Source: Ferrithrix thermotolerans DSM 19514
GTDB taxonomy: Bacteria; Actinomycetota; Acidimicrobiia; Acidimicrobiales; Ilumatobacteraceae
Direction: 5' to 3'
Assembly (NCBI GenBank): GCA_945861025.1
Contig: CAMASN010000016.1
Span: forward strand, 1 to 53,589
Length of the DNA stretch: 53,589 nt
Both the position numbers and the translations under genes were made by a program. Under the pieces are notes generated by a model. The model was not told the DNA's origin. It did not search any database and was given only the letters and a program-made list of their open reading frames with translations. Below, in pieces: positions 44,096 through 52,531 of this stretch (position 1 is its first letter; each line of letters begins with the position of its first letter).

Positions 44096-44266
44096 TTAGC
44101 GCAGTGTGCCTTTGCTCGATGCCTCATAGCGGTCTATCGACGGGGCGCCCACGAGGAACTGAACCATCTGACCCTGAAACGCGGCGACACGCACCGTGTT
44201 GGTGGCCTCAATGATTGCGTTGCGCTTTGTGCCATCGACCGGAAAGGACCCGGCGACCAAGATCAA
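44096..44266 (-). CDS. Internally deleted antibiotic-biosynthesis-monooxygenase (ABM) protein
   Basis: A 56-codon frame begins with TTG at 44266, which overlaps the LLM gene stop (TTGA), and ends with TAA at 44096. Residues 1-24 (LILVAGSFPVDGTKRNAIIE) read as the first strand and helix of an ABM domain. Residues 27-56 (VAAFQGQMVQFLVGAPSI, then RYEASSKG) read as the last helix and strand. The middle of the domain, about 40 residues including the second and third strands, is missing while the frame is kept. An intact ABM domain has about 95 residues. Either a degenerate gene or a deliberate mini-protein. The TTG start has no obvious ribosome site but is coupled to LLM translation. Confidence 0.6.
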   Translation of the reverse strand: MILVAGSFPVDGTKRNAIIEATNTVRVAAFQGQMVQFLVGAPSIDRYEASSKGTLR

Positions 44267-45318
44267 GCGTTGTCGACGATCTCGCGCAACGTCTCGATGG
44301 TCTGAACGGCGTTCGGCCCAACTGGGTTCACCGACAACACAGTGACGCCAGCTTCTTTGAACGCGCCAACGCGCTCTTTGATGTAGCTCTTTGGACCAAC
44401 CAAGTTGGAGAGCTCAAGCCACTCACCCGGAAGCGCTGCGGCAGCTTCGGCCTTCTTGCCTTCGAGGTAGAAGTCTTGCACGGTGACGGCTTCTTCTTCG
44501 TAGCCATAAGCGCGGCAGATGTCGTTGTAGAAGTTCTTACCACGGGCACCCATGCCGCCCACGTAGAGCGCCATGTTGGGGCGGGCGTAGTCGAGCAGTT
44601 TGGTGCGGGTCTCGCCAACGAACTCGTCGCCGATGGCCAACATGCCTCCGGCAGCAATGTCGAGCACCTTGCGCGAAGGATCACGCTTGGCAGTTCCTGC
44701 CTTCAGTGAGTTGCCCCACACCTGCTGAAACTTCTCGGGGATAAACATGATGGGCAGCCAGCCATCGGCCATCTCGGCTGTGGCTTCAACCGAGCGATCC
44801 TTGAGGCTCGCCCACCAGACGGGGATCTCGCTGCGCACGGGATGGTTGATGATCTTGAGTGCCTTGCCCAACCCGAGGCCCTGGCCTTGCGGCAACGGAG
44901 CCTGAACAACCTGGCCCTGATAATTGAATGGCTCTTCGCGCTTCCAGATCATGCGGCAGGCTTCGATGTATTCCTTGATGCGCACCATTGGCTTTTCGTA
45001 CGGCATGCCGTGGAAGCCTTCGACGACCTGCGCGCCACTGGCGCCGAGACCGAGGATGAAACGACCATCACTGATGTGGTCGCAACCGGCTGCGGTCATC
45101 GCCATCAGCGCTGCGGTGCGGCTGTACACGTTGAGGATGCCGGTACCGATTTCGACTCGCTCGGTCTTTGCTGCGAGGTAGCCGACTTGGCTGACCGCAT
45201 CGAAGCTGTACGCCTCGGCGATCCAGACCTGATCGAGGCCGACCTTTTCGAGTGCTACGACTTGATCGACGGCTTGCTTGAACCCGCCCGAGTAATTGAT
45301 CATCATTGAAAGCTTCAT
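44263..45318 (-). CDS. LLM class F420-dependent oxidoreductase
   Basis: 351-residue luciferase-like TIM barrel that uses coenzyme F420. It has SMMINYSGGFKQAVDQVVALEKVGLDQVWIAEAY at the N-terminus (given as two adjoining pieces), the non-prolyl cis-peptide region IGTGILNVYSRT, and DGRFILGLGASGAQVVEGFHG, all as in F420-dependent methylenetetrahydromethanopterin-reductase-like enzymes. ATG 45318 overlaps the larE stop (ATGA) and is preferred to a GTG three codons earlier. Its own stop overlaps the TTG of the mini-ABM gene. Substrate unknown. Confidence 0.9.
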   Translation of the reverse strand: MKLSMMINYSGGFKQAVDQVVALEKVGLDQVWIAEAYSFDAVSQVGYLAAKTERVEIGTGILNVYSRTAALMAMTAAGCDHISDGRFILGLGASGAQVVEGFHGMPYEKPMVRIKEYIEACRMIWKREEPFNYQGQVVQAPLPQGQGLGLGKALKIINHPVRSEIPVWWASLKDRSVEATAEMADGWLPIMFIPEKFQQVWGNSLKAGTAKRDPSRKVLDIAAGGMLAIGDEFVGETRTKLLDYARPNMALYVGGMGARGKNFYNDICRAYGYEEEAVTVQDFYLEGKKAEAAAALPGEWLELSNLVGPKSYIKERVGAFKEAGVTVLSVNPVGPNAVQTIETLREIVDNA

Positions 45319-46151
45319 GGAGACCACCTTAGGTGACCATCGTTGAGATTTCCTGACCGGAAACCTTCGAGATCGAGGGTCACGTATCTGTAGCCCACGC
45401 CTTTGAGCGCGCTGACGATGAGTTCTCGATGTTCGAGTACCGACCCGATCTCAACAAGATCGACCTCGAGACGCGCTGTCTCGTCGTAATGCCGTACCCG
45501 CAACTGGCGAAAGCCCAACTGGCGCAGTGCGGTCTCGGCGCGGTCCACGCGACTGAGGACAGCAACCGATACTTCGGTGCCGTAGGGCACTCGGCTCGCC
45601 AGACACGCGGCGGCGGGCTTGTCCCATGTGCGCAGACCAAAGCGCTGCGACAGCGCGCGCACATCGGCCTTGGTGATGCCTGCCGCGACCATGGGGAACT
45701 GTGCGCCGCGTTCGTCGGCCGCCGCCTGGCCGGGTCGGTGCTCGCCAAGATCGTCGAGGTTCACACCCAGCAACACCGTGGCGCTCTCGGCAAGAGCTAT
45801 AGGACCGACCACATCCATCAGTTCGGCCTTGCAGTGATAGCAACGATCAATGTCGTTCGCGCGGTACGCCGCGCGGGCCATCTCGTCGGTGCGCACCGGG
45901 GTCCATCGCAAACCCCATTCGGATGCCAACAACCGGCAGTCGGCCTCTTCGTCGCCAGCCAGCGAAGGGGACACAGCAGTGACCGCATGCGATGCCGACA
46001 CTCCAAGAATCTGGTGGGCGCGGTACGCAAGAAACGCTGAATCGACACCTCCGCTGAACGCAACGACCACATTCGCGAGTCGACGCAATTCGGCATCGAG
46101 CAACTCGAGTTTTGAGTCGAGCGAAACATCCGCGGCAGTGGTCACCGCCAC
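45315..46151 (-). CDS. larE: LarE-family ATP-dependent sulfur transferase
   Basis: 278-residue PP-loop enzyme. The ATP motif SGGVDS is in VVAFSGGVDSAFLAY, the CYHCK pair lies in DIDRCYHCKAELM, and the sulfur-donating cysteine region is PAAACLASRVPYGTEV. LarE enzymes add sulfur to a pyridinium precursor of the nickel-pincer cofactor of lactate racemase, either by sacrificing a Cys or by using a cluster. No larA, larB or larC is in the window, so the substrate here is uncertain. It is the first gene of a minus-strand operon with LLM, mini-ABM and serine hydrolase, and diverges from the GH29 gene by 62 bases. Confidence 0.9.
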   Translation of the reverse strand: MAVTTAADVSLDSKLELLDAELRRLANVVVAFSGGVDSAFLAYRAHQILGVSASHAVTAVSPSLAGDEEADCRLLASEWGLRWTPVRTDEMARAAYRANDIDRCYHCKAELMDVVGPIALAESATVLLGVNLDDLGEHRPGQAAADERGAQFPMVAAGITKADVRALSQRFGLRTWDKPAAACLASRVPYGTEVSVAVLSRVDRAETALRQLGFRQLRVRHYDETARLEVDLVEIGSVLEHRELIVSALKGVGYRYVTLDLEGFRSGNLNDGHLRWSP

Positions 46152-46213
46152 ATGTTCGCAGCTCTGCCCGCGAGTTCCAATGCCGTACGCGAACCGTGGC
46201 AGGATTGCTGCTC

Positions 46214-48334
46214 ATGACCGTGCCTACGTGGTGGAACGAGCGTCGCTACGGCCTCTTCGTGCACTCAAGTGTTGGCGCGGTTCCGTCGTTCAGCCCCATC
46301 GGTGAATATGCCGAGTGGTACTGGAGCCACATGGGCCCCGAGCAACTCGAAGACGTGTTGTTGCATCCGAGCCCGATGGTCGAGGTGCTCGCCTATCACC
46401 GCGATCGCTGGCCACACATCCAGCACTACGACGACTTCATTCCGCTGTTGTCGTACCACCGCTTCGACGCCGACGAACAGCTTGAGCTCGCCACTAGCGC
46501 GGGCATGAACTATCTCGTACACACCACTAAGTTTCACGACGGGTTTTGTTGGTGGGACGCGCCAGGCACCCAACGCACGTCGGTGCTGCAGGGCCCGCAG
46601 CGCAACGTGGTGGGCGAGCTCGCCGATGCGTGTCGCCGTAGCGATGTGTTGTTCGGCACCTACTATTCACTGCTCGATTGGGACGACGATCGCTATCCCG
46701 ATAAGTCGTACATCGACGAGATTCTGCATCCGCATGTGCTTGATCTTGTCGAGCGTTACGGCTCGCAGATTCTGTGGGGCGACGGCCACTGGGGCCACGG
46801 GCCCGATTTGTGGCGCGGCACCGAGCTCATTGAGCGCGCCCAAGAGATCGCTGCGAAGCAGGGTCACGAACTGCTCATCAACGACCGTTGGTGGCACCCA
46901 TCGCCCTCGATCGTTACCTACGAGTACAACGCACCAGCCGACATCGAACTCACCCCGTGGGAACTGTGTCGCGGCGTCGGCCACTCGTTTGGCAACAACC
47001 GCGCCGAGCGCGCTGAGCACATGCTGTCAACCGGCGCACTGCTCGATCTACTCACCGAGGTCATCGCCAAGGGTGGCAATCTGTTGCTCAACGTAGGGCT
47101 CACTGCCGACGGCAGCATCCCGCAACTGCAGCAGCAACCGTTGCGCGAAGTAGGTGCGTGGGTCAATGCGCATCGCGATGTCGTGCACGGTAGTAGGCCA
47201 TTCGATCAGTGGGGCGACGCGCAGGTTCGCTATGTGCGAGTCGGCGACGAAGTCGTAGCCGTAGATCTGTCGGCAGGCACCGAGTTCGCATTGGCTGGGC
47301 TCACGCCCGATCGCTACGAAGTCACTTCAGTTGTAGCCAACGACGGCGGCGCGTTGCATTGGGAGCAGCATCGCGGCGGTGTCGTGGTGCAACGGGTCGA
47401 CCGTTCGCCGGTTGGGCTTGCGGGTGTCTATCGCATCGCGCTTCGCCCCGTTGCCGAGGCCATCCGCTTGTTCGAACAGCGCGAGCCCACTCCGTTGCCA
47501 CTGCAGCCATTACTCGATGCGGCCGAGCCAGGCGACATCGTTCAATTGGCCGACGGCGTCTACCGCGGACCGGTCACCATTCCCGATGGCGTCACGTTGC
47601 GCGGCCTCGGCCGGGACCGCACCACCATCGTGGGCCAGGGCGAGATCGTTGTTCATCTCGGCGCTCACTCGCGTCTCGAGCACGTGCTCATCACCGGTGG
47701 ACCAACTCGCTTCTTCAACTTCCACGCCCCGGTCGTGCTGCTCGGCGGCGTGGGCTCAGCAATGGTTGGGTCGCAATGCGAAGGCCACATCGTGGTCACC
47801 GCAAGCGACGTCGTCGTCCAAACGGTCACCGCTGTTGGCGTCATTGGTTTCGCCGAACGAACAACCATCGAACGAAGCACGTTCAAAGGCATGCGCTGGG
47901 ACATCGGCATCGAGCTCGCTGGCGGCTCGGGCCACACCATCACGCAGAACGAAGTGATCGATCACATCTGCAACATCCGCCTTCGCGACGCGAGTGCCAG
48001 TGTGATCTCGGAGAACCGACTCGAAGGCCGTTGGTGGGCCGTGCACCTCACCAGCTGCAACCACATCGGCGTGATAGAGAACAACGTGAGCAACACAATG
48101 CGCGCCGTCGATGTTCACAGCGGTAGCGGATCAACCATCAGCGGCAACTGGGTAGCCGATGGCGATAGCGGCGCGTTGATTGAATTCGGTGCCACCGATA
48201 CCGCAGTGCTCGACAATCACATCGAGCGGTGCCGCATTGGCGTGTTGGTGTGGGATGCCCCCACCACTCGGGTGGGACACAACACCTATGTCGATCTCCA
48301 CGAAGAAGAACCAGTGGTCACTGGACCCGAATAG
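46214..48334 (+). CDS. GH29 alpha-L-fucosidase-like protein fused to a right-handed beta-helix
   Basis: 706-residue two-domain protein. Residues 1-370 are a GH29 catalytic barrel: WWNERRYGLFVHSSVGAVPSF, EWYWSHMG, KFHDGFCWWD, and SQILWGDGHWG with the probable nucleophile Asp, then LLLNVGLTADG. Residues 420-700 are a parallel beta-helix of NosD/pectate-lyase-like repeats (DGVTLRGLGRDRTTIVGQG, LEHVLITGG, ISGNWVADGDSGALI). No signal peptide or Tat motif precedes the barrel, so it is cytoplasmic as read. ATG 46214 is chosen; an ATG further upstream overlaps larE. Its stop abuts the stop of the convergent crotonase with no base between. Confidence 0.88.
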   Translation: MTVPTWWNERRYGLFVHSSVGAVPSFSPIGEYAEWYWSHMGPEQLEDVLLHPSPMVEVLAYHRDRWPHIQHYDDFIPLLSYHRFDADEQLELATSAGMNYLVHTTKFHDGFCWWDAPGTQRTSVLQGPQRNVVGELADACRRSDVLFGTYYSLLDWDDDRYPDKSYIDEILHPHVLDLVERYGSQILWGDGHWGHGPDLWRGTELIERAQEIAAKQGHELLINDRWWHPSPSIVTYEYNAPADIELTPWELCRGVGHSFGNNRAERAEHMLSTGALLDLLTEVIAKGGNLLLNVGLTADGSIPQLQQQPLREVGAWVNAHRDVVHGSRPFDQWGDAQVRYVRVGDEVVAVDLSAGTEFALAGLTPDRYEVTSVVANDGGALHWEQHRGGVVVQRVDRSPVGLAGVYRIALRPVAEAIRLFEQREPTPLPLQPLLDAAEPGDIVQLADGVYRGPVTIPDGVTLRGLGRDRTTIVGQGEIVVHLGAHSRLEHVLITGGPTRFFNFHAPVVLLGGVGSAMVGSQCEGHIVVTASDVVVQTVTAVGVIGFAERTTIERSTFKGMRWDIGIELAGGSGHTITQNEVIDHICNIRLRDASASVISENRLEGRWWAVHLTSCNHIGVIENNVSNTMRAVDVHSGSGSTISGNWVADGDSGALIEFGATDTAVLDNHIERCRIGVLVWDAPTTRVGHNTYVDLHEEEPVVTGPE

Positions 48335-49132
48335 TTATCGGCGCTGAAAGTTAGCTGGCCGCTTTTCGGCAAAGGCACGTGGACCCTCTTTGGCATCGGC
48401 GCTTGCCATCACGGCCATGCCATGCGTGGCTTCCCATGCGAAGGCATCGGCCTCAGACATCGAGTCGGTCACGCGCAGCGTCTTGAGGATTGCCTCAACC
48501 GCAAGCGGACCGTTCGCGGCGATCATCGCAGCGATCTCCATCGCCTTGTCGATTGCTCCGCCATCGGAAACCACATGATTGATGAGGCCCAAGTCTTTGG
48601 CCTCTTGCGCTTGCAGGTGCCGACCGGTGAGCAAGATCTCGGCCGCAGCCGCGTATGGAATCTGGCGGCGCAGGCGCACTGCTGAACCACCCATTGGGTA
48701 CAGCGACCAACGCGCCTCGCTGACGCCGAATCGTGCGCTCTCGCCGGCAACACGGATGTCGGTGCCCTGCAGAATCTCGGTGCCGCCAGCGATGGCCACG
48801 CCCTCGACCGCGCAGATGATCGGCTTGGTCGGCTGATAGGTCTTCAGCAACCCGCGGTAGATGAAACCTGGGTCTTCTTGCATGCGCTTGGGCACATCGA
48901 TTGAGTCAACCTCATCGACATCGCCCGCCATCGCCCGCAGGTCCATACCCGAACAGAAGTTGCCCTCGGCCCCAGTGAGGATTGCGCAGCGAATGTCGTC
49001 GTTGTCACTTACTTCTTGCCAGACATCGGCAAGGAGGGCGAACATCGTGAGAGTCATCGCGTTGAACCGCTTTGGCCGGTTGAGCGTGACCACCATTACC
49101 GCGCCTTCAGTTGTGACCTCGATCTGCGCCAT
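48335..49132 (-). CDS. Enoyl-CoA hydratase/isomerase family protein (crotonase)
   Basis: 265-residue crotonase. The first oxyanion-hole segment is GNFCSGMDLRAMAG, and the second is GVAIAGGTEI. Both glutamates equivalent to the catalytic pair of enoyl-CoA hydratase are present, in AGGTEI and VSEARWSLYP. The C-terminal helix ends ANFQRR. ATG 49132 follows AAGGGA at a suitable distance. It diverges from the thiolase-like gene by 49 bases, consistent with a shared beta-oxidation role. Confidence 0.93.
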   Translation of the reverse strand: MAQIEVTTEGAVMVVTLNRPKRFNAMTLTMFALLADVWQEVSDNDDIRCAILTGAEGNFCSGMDLRAMAGDVDEVDSIDVPKRMQEDPGFIYRGLLKTYQPTKPIICAVEGVAIAGGTEILQGTDIRVAGESARFGVSEARWSLYPMGGSAVRLRRQIPYAAAAEILLTGRHLQAQEAKDLGLINHVVSDGGAIDKAMEIAAMIAANGPLAVEAILKTLRVTDSMSEADAFAWEATHGMAVMASADAKEGPRAFAEKRPANFQRR

Positions 49133-49181
49133 GCTGAAATCCCTTTCGTTCGTGTCCTCCTATCTTGGCCGGTGATCCCCT

Positions 49182-50642
49182 ATGACTTCTCAATCGAACA
49201 CTCCAGTGATCATCGGCGCAGGCGTGTCACAGCAACGCTTTGATGACCCAACTCAATCGGTTGAGGCCGGCGCACTGATGCGCCAGGCGCTCGAGAACGC
49301 CGCAGACGACGCCGGCTCGCGCCACGCCCTTGAGATCGCCGACGCCGTGCTTCTTCCACGCGGCACATGGCCGTATGCCAATCCGGTTTCGGTAGTGGCC
49401 CCGTGGAATCCAGAGATCCGATCGGTTGTGGCCGACATCGGTGTGCTGCAACAGACCTTGCTGAGCAAGGCCTGCTTGATGGTTGCCGACGGAAGTTCGC
49501 GCGTGGCGCTGGTGGCAGGCGGCGAGGCGAAGCACCGTGCGCTGCGTTCTCAGATCACCGGCATCACCGCGTCCGACACTCCAACTTCCGGCGAACCCGA
49601 TGAGCGTCTTGTGCCCTCAAACGAGATCCTCACGCAAGAAGAGATCAGCCGCGGCTTGCCTGTGCCCGCACGACAGTACGCAATGATCGATACTGCGCTG
49701 CGGCGCGCTCAAGGCCTCACTGCCGCAGAGCACATCAGCCTGCTCGCCGACCTATGGAACAGCTTCAGTGCTGTTGCCACCGGCAACCCCGACGCATGGA
49801 CTCGCGCTCAGGTCGATCGTGACACGTTGGTCAACCCCACCGCTACGAATCCAATACTCGCGTGGCCCTACACAAAGCTGCACTGCTCGCAGTGGAATGT
49901 CGATCAGGCTGCAGGTCTCATCATCTGCAGTGCGGCCACCGCGGAAGAACTCGGGATTGCCCGCGACCGCTGGGTCTTCGCCCATGCTGGTATCGAATCG
50001 AATCTGATGGTGCCACTTACTCGCAGAGCCCAGATGCATCGATCTCCGGCGGTTCGCGCCGTAGGCCAGGCCGTGCAGCAGCACTGCAACGTGGCCCCGG
50101 CCGACATCGAGCACCTCGATATCTATAGCTGCTTTCCCGCTGCTGTTCGCGTGCAACAACATGAGCTCGGCATCGACAACAGCCGCCAACTCACTGTCAC
50201 CGGCGGCATGACCTTCGCAGGCGGCCCGCTGAACAACTACACCCTGCAAGCCACCGCAAAGATGGTGCAGGTGTTGCGCTCGAATCCGTCGGCTCGCGGA
50301 CTGGTCACCAACGTGAGCGGCATGCTCACCAAATACGGCGCTGCGCTGTGGTCGAGCTCGCCGCCAGCGCAGCCGTTTGCCGCGCTCGACGTAACCGCTG
50401 CTGCCGCTGCTGCGACACCCACGATCGAAGTCGACAGCGATTACGCAGGCGAAGCCAACGTGATTACATACACGGTGGTGTTCGATAAGAGTCAACCGGT
50501 CCAATGCATCGTGGTCGCCGAAACCGGCGACGGCCGACGCGCCATTGCGTCATCAAGCGACGCCTCTACCGCTGCCGACATGGCGGCCAACGACTGGATC
50601 GATCGCCCGGTGCAAATCAACGGAGCAGAACTGCTGAGCTGA
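49182..50642 (+). CDS. Thiolase-like acetyl-CoA acetyltransferase family protein
   Basis: 486-residue protein of the thiolase superfamily, SCP2-thiolase type with a C-terminal extension. VIIGAGVSQQRFDDP opens the fold, DIYSCFPAAVRVQQHELG and TGGMTFAGGPLNNY (conserved in this subfamily) mark the second half, and residues 405-486 are an OB-like extension (ETGDGRRAIASS). The usual active-site Cys in the first half is not evident: the KACLMVADGSSRVALVAGG segment holds a Cys in an uncertain position. It may be a degenerate thiolase or act with a DUF35 partner. Paired divergently with the crotonase. Confidence 0.86.
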   Translation: MTSQSNTPVIIGAGVSQQRFDDPTQSVEAGALMRQALENAADDAGSRHALEIADAVLLPRGTWPYANPVSVVAPWNPEIRSVVADIGVLQQTLLSKACLMVADGSSRVALVAGGEAKHRALRSQITGITASDTPTSGEPDERLVPSNEILTQEEISRGLPVPARQYAMIDTALRRAQGLTAAEHISLLADLWNSFSAVATGNPDAWTRAQVDRDTLVNPTATNPILAWPYTKLHCSQWNVDQAAGLIICSAATAEELGIARDRWVFAHAGIESNLMVPLTRRAQMHRSPAVRAVGQAVQQHCNVAPADIEHLDIYSCFPAAVRVQQHELGIDNSRQLTVTGGMTFAGGPLNNYTLQATAKMVQVLRSNPSARGLVTNVSGMLTKYGAALWSSSPPAQPFAALDVTAAAAAATPTIEVDSDYAGEANVITYTVVFDKSQPVQCIVVAETGDGRRAIASSSDASTAADMAANDWIDRPVQINGAELLS

Positions 50643-50943
50643 ATTGCGTGAGCCGGAGCAACGTCGCGCATGAGCGGCGCAACCGGCGGAGTCAGCGGCG
50701 GCAACGTCAAGAGCGACCAAGTTGCCCAAGTACCCAAGTACCCAAGTACCCAAGACTGTGGTCACGAAGCCGTGCTTGCTGGCATATCACCATTTCAGAA
50801 GCGGTTCTCAGGCCTGGCTGTGGTACTAAAGAAAGCCGAAAATGAGCTACGACTAATGTCCACTGTCGCTGACAGAACAACCGGCACATACTGATCGAAG
50901 TTCTAGGGGTATCGGGGATAGCCCGGAGAAATAGGAGTCGGTC
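50643..50943. other. Intergenic region upstream of the alanine-rich secreted protein
   Basis: 301 bases without a supportable gene. It contains a CCCAAGTA tandem repeat (50725-50754) and, further on, a weak CATACT -10-like box at 50887-50892. A good ribosome site (AGGAG) is followed by ATG 50944. A 74-codon open frame at 50670-50894 has no ribosome site or recognisable fold and is not called. Confidence 0.5.
50725..50754. repeat. 8-bp tandem repeat CCCAAGTA
   Basis: Three exact copies (50725-50732, 50733-50740, 50741-50748) and a partial fourth, CCCAAG (50749-50754). Too short and regular to be CRISPR. It is a simple-sequence repeat, probably variable in length. Confidence 0.85.
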
Positions 50944-51963
50944 ATGAGAATTCCAAATTGGGTTTTGGCAAGCGCACTTGCTGCGGTTGTTGCGCTGGGT
51001 TCGGGTTCCTCCTTCGCAGGCAAGGGAATCATCGACGGACTCACATCCGGCGGCGGCGGCGGTGGCGGCGGCCGCAAACCCCCAACTGCCGCTCCGGCAC
51101 CAAAGCCTGTCGCACCAAAGCCGACGCCCGCGCCGTCCCCCGCCAACTGCGCCATCATTAATACGGCGACAACCTCCGCCGGCTATTCGGGCGTCAACGC
51201 CACGATTACCTTGAGCTACACAATCGCTGACAAGTGCGCCACGCCCTCTACTTGGACGGTCAGCGTCATTGACTCAAGCGGCGCAACTCGACACACCGAA
51301 TCAAGCACAACCGACTCCGTTTCTGTGGGTTCGGTCACTGCCAGCTCCTTGGAGTTCAGCGCCAGGTACAGCGTGAGTTTGACCGTCACCTCGAGCACAG
51401 GCACTCAGTTGGCGAAGAGTTCGTTGAACGTGTCGACGAAGAAGGCCCGAGACTTCTTGGCCGCAGCACTGCAAGATTTGAATAACGCCAACAACCTGTA
51501 TCTCACAGCCGCCGCAACGACCGCTGACGCTGACACCGCAGCTTCAAACGCGGCTGCTCACGCCGTGTACGCAAACGAAGTTGCCGCTTGGGCCGCAGGA
51601 ACTGCCGACGCTGCTGCAACCGCTGCCACCGACGCCGCCAACGCTGCTGCGTTTGCCGACACAACTGCGACCACGGCAGCCGACGCCGCTACCGCAGCCC
51701 CAGACGACGCTGACCTCGCAGCCGCCTCCGCTGCAGCAGCAACCGACGCTGTGGTTGCCGCCAACGCCTCGGCAACCGCCGCTACCGACGCCGCCCAGGC
51801 CGCGACCTACGCAACAGAGACTGCACAGGCTGCTACCACTGCTGACTCCGCTGCTGCAACCGCCGCAAACGCCGCTGCTGATGCAGTTGCCGCCGCTGCC
51901 GCAGCACAAAGTGCACTTGATGCAGCCCAAGCGGTATACGACGGCCTCGCAGCCATCGCCTGA
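50944..51963 (+). CDS. Secreted alanine-rich helical protein
   Basis: Unrecognised 339-residue exported protein. A signal peptide (NWVLASALAAVVALGSGSSFA) probably cleaves after residue 25. Then come eight Gly (36-43), a Pro/Ala/Lys linker (46-66) and a beta-rich Ig-like domain (about 69-165), with Cys69 and Cys98 positioned for a disulfide. Residues 169-339 are about half alanine (85 of 171) with Thr, Asp, Ser and Asn spaced so that Ala lines one face of a long helix; only one Pro and one Trp occur. The composition recalls type I antifreeze proteins and alanine coiled coils, without identifiable homology. AGGAG precedes the ATG. A hairpin follows the stop. Confidence 0.8.
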   Translation: MRIPNWVLASALAAVVALGSGSSFAGKGIIDGLTSGGGGGGGGRKPPTAAPAPKPVAPKPTPAPSPANCAIINTATTSAGYSGVNATITLSYTIADKCATPSTWTVSVIDSSGATRHTESSTTDSVSVGSVTASSLEFSARYSVSLTVTSSTGTQLAKSSLNVSTKKARDFLAAALQDLNNANNLYLTAAATTADADTAASNAAAHAVYANEVAAWAAGTADAAATAATDAANAAAFADTTATTAADAATAAPDDADLAAASAAAATDAVVAANASATAATDAAQAATYATETAQAATTADSAAATAANAAADAVAAAAAAQSALDAAQAVYDGLAAIA

Positions 51964-51971
51964 GGCTGTAA

Positions 51972-52008
51972 CTCACCGCAGCGACAACACCTGTACCGCT
52001 ACGGTGAG
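51972..52008. terminator. Imperfect hairpin between the alanine-rich gene and cinA-like gene
   Basis: CTCACCG (51972-51978), mismatch, AGCG (51980-51983), a 13-base loop, CGCT (51997-52000), mismatch, CGGTGAG (52002-52008): 11 base pairs. It ends 3 bases before the cinA-like ATG and begins 8 bases after the previous stop, so it may terminate the upstream transcript or mask the next start. No U-run follows. Confidence 0.45.
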
Positions 52009-52011
52009 CAC

Positions 52012-52506
52012 ATGCTCACACCAACACTGAACAGTCTCGCTCTACGTGCCGCACAACTCCTGCGAGCACGGGGCGAGACTGTTGCGTTAGCCGAGGGTTC
52101 TGCGGGAGGTCTCGTATCGGCTTCGCTGCTCTCGATTGCTGGCGCCTCGGCCTACTACCTCGGAGGCGTCGTGGTCTACACAGCAGCCGCACACCGAGCC
52201 CTAATCGCCGGAGTCGTCGACGTGCCGGCCGGCATGCGCGGTGCCACCGAAGCGTTCGCTCAGTACATCGCCGAATCCGCACAGATTCGCCTCGGAGCCA
52301 CATGGGGCATCGGCGAGGCGGGTGCTGCAGGCCCACCAAATCCCTACGGTGATCCCGCTGGCCACGTGTGGCTCGCGGTGACGGGTCCCGTAATCGCAAC
52401 CCGACATGTGCTCACCGGCTCCGATGTGCGCGTCGACAACATGATCGCCTTCGCTGAGGCTGCACTCGAACTCTTTGTCGACACACTCGAGCAGGCCAAC
52501 GCCTGA
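52012..52506 (+). CDS. CinA/PncC-like amidohydrolase family protein
   Basis: 164-residue protein of the CinA C-terminal family, whose PncC members deamidate nicotinamide mononucleotide. The overall fold motifs are recognisable: LLSIAGASAYYLGGVVVYT, the GIGEAGAAGPPNPYGDPAGHVWLAV stretch (read in two parts) and the C-terminal helix AALELFVDTLEQ. The canonical AESCTGG near residue 27 is AEGSAGG here, with the Ser, Cys and Thr all replaced, so normal deamidase activity is doubtful. The start at 52012 has no clear ribosome site and lies right after a hairpin. Convergent with the LLM gene, 25 bases apart. Confidence 0.82.
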   Translation: MLTPTLNSLALRAAQLLRARGETVALAEGSAGGLVSASLLSIAGASAYYLGGVVVYTAAAHRALIAGVVDVPAGMRGATEAFAQYIAESAQIRLGATWGIGEAGAAGPPNPYGDPAGHVWLAVTGPVIATRHVLTGSDVRVDNMIAFAEAALELFVDTLEQANA

Positions 52507-52531
52507 CAAGTGCAGCGAGCTTGCCCGCTTC

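Noticed and set aside
43187-44305. 372-codon plus-strand frame opposite the serine hydrolase and mini-ABM
   Set aside because: The minus-strand hydrolase has the STTK motif and family length; the plus frame is an Arg/His-rich shadow.
50670-50894. 74-codon plus-strand frame over the CCCAAGTA repeat
   Set aside because: Contains the simple repeat, has no ribosome site and no recognisable domain.
51544-51930. 128-codon antisense frame inside the alanine-rich gene
   Set aside because: Gly/Ser/Cys-rich mirror of GCN codons; no start signal.
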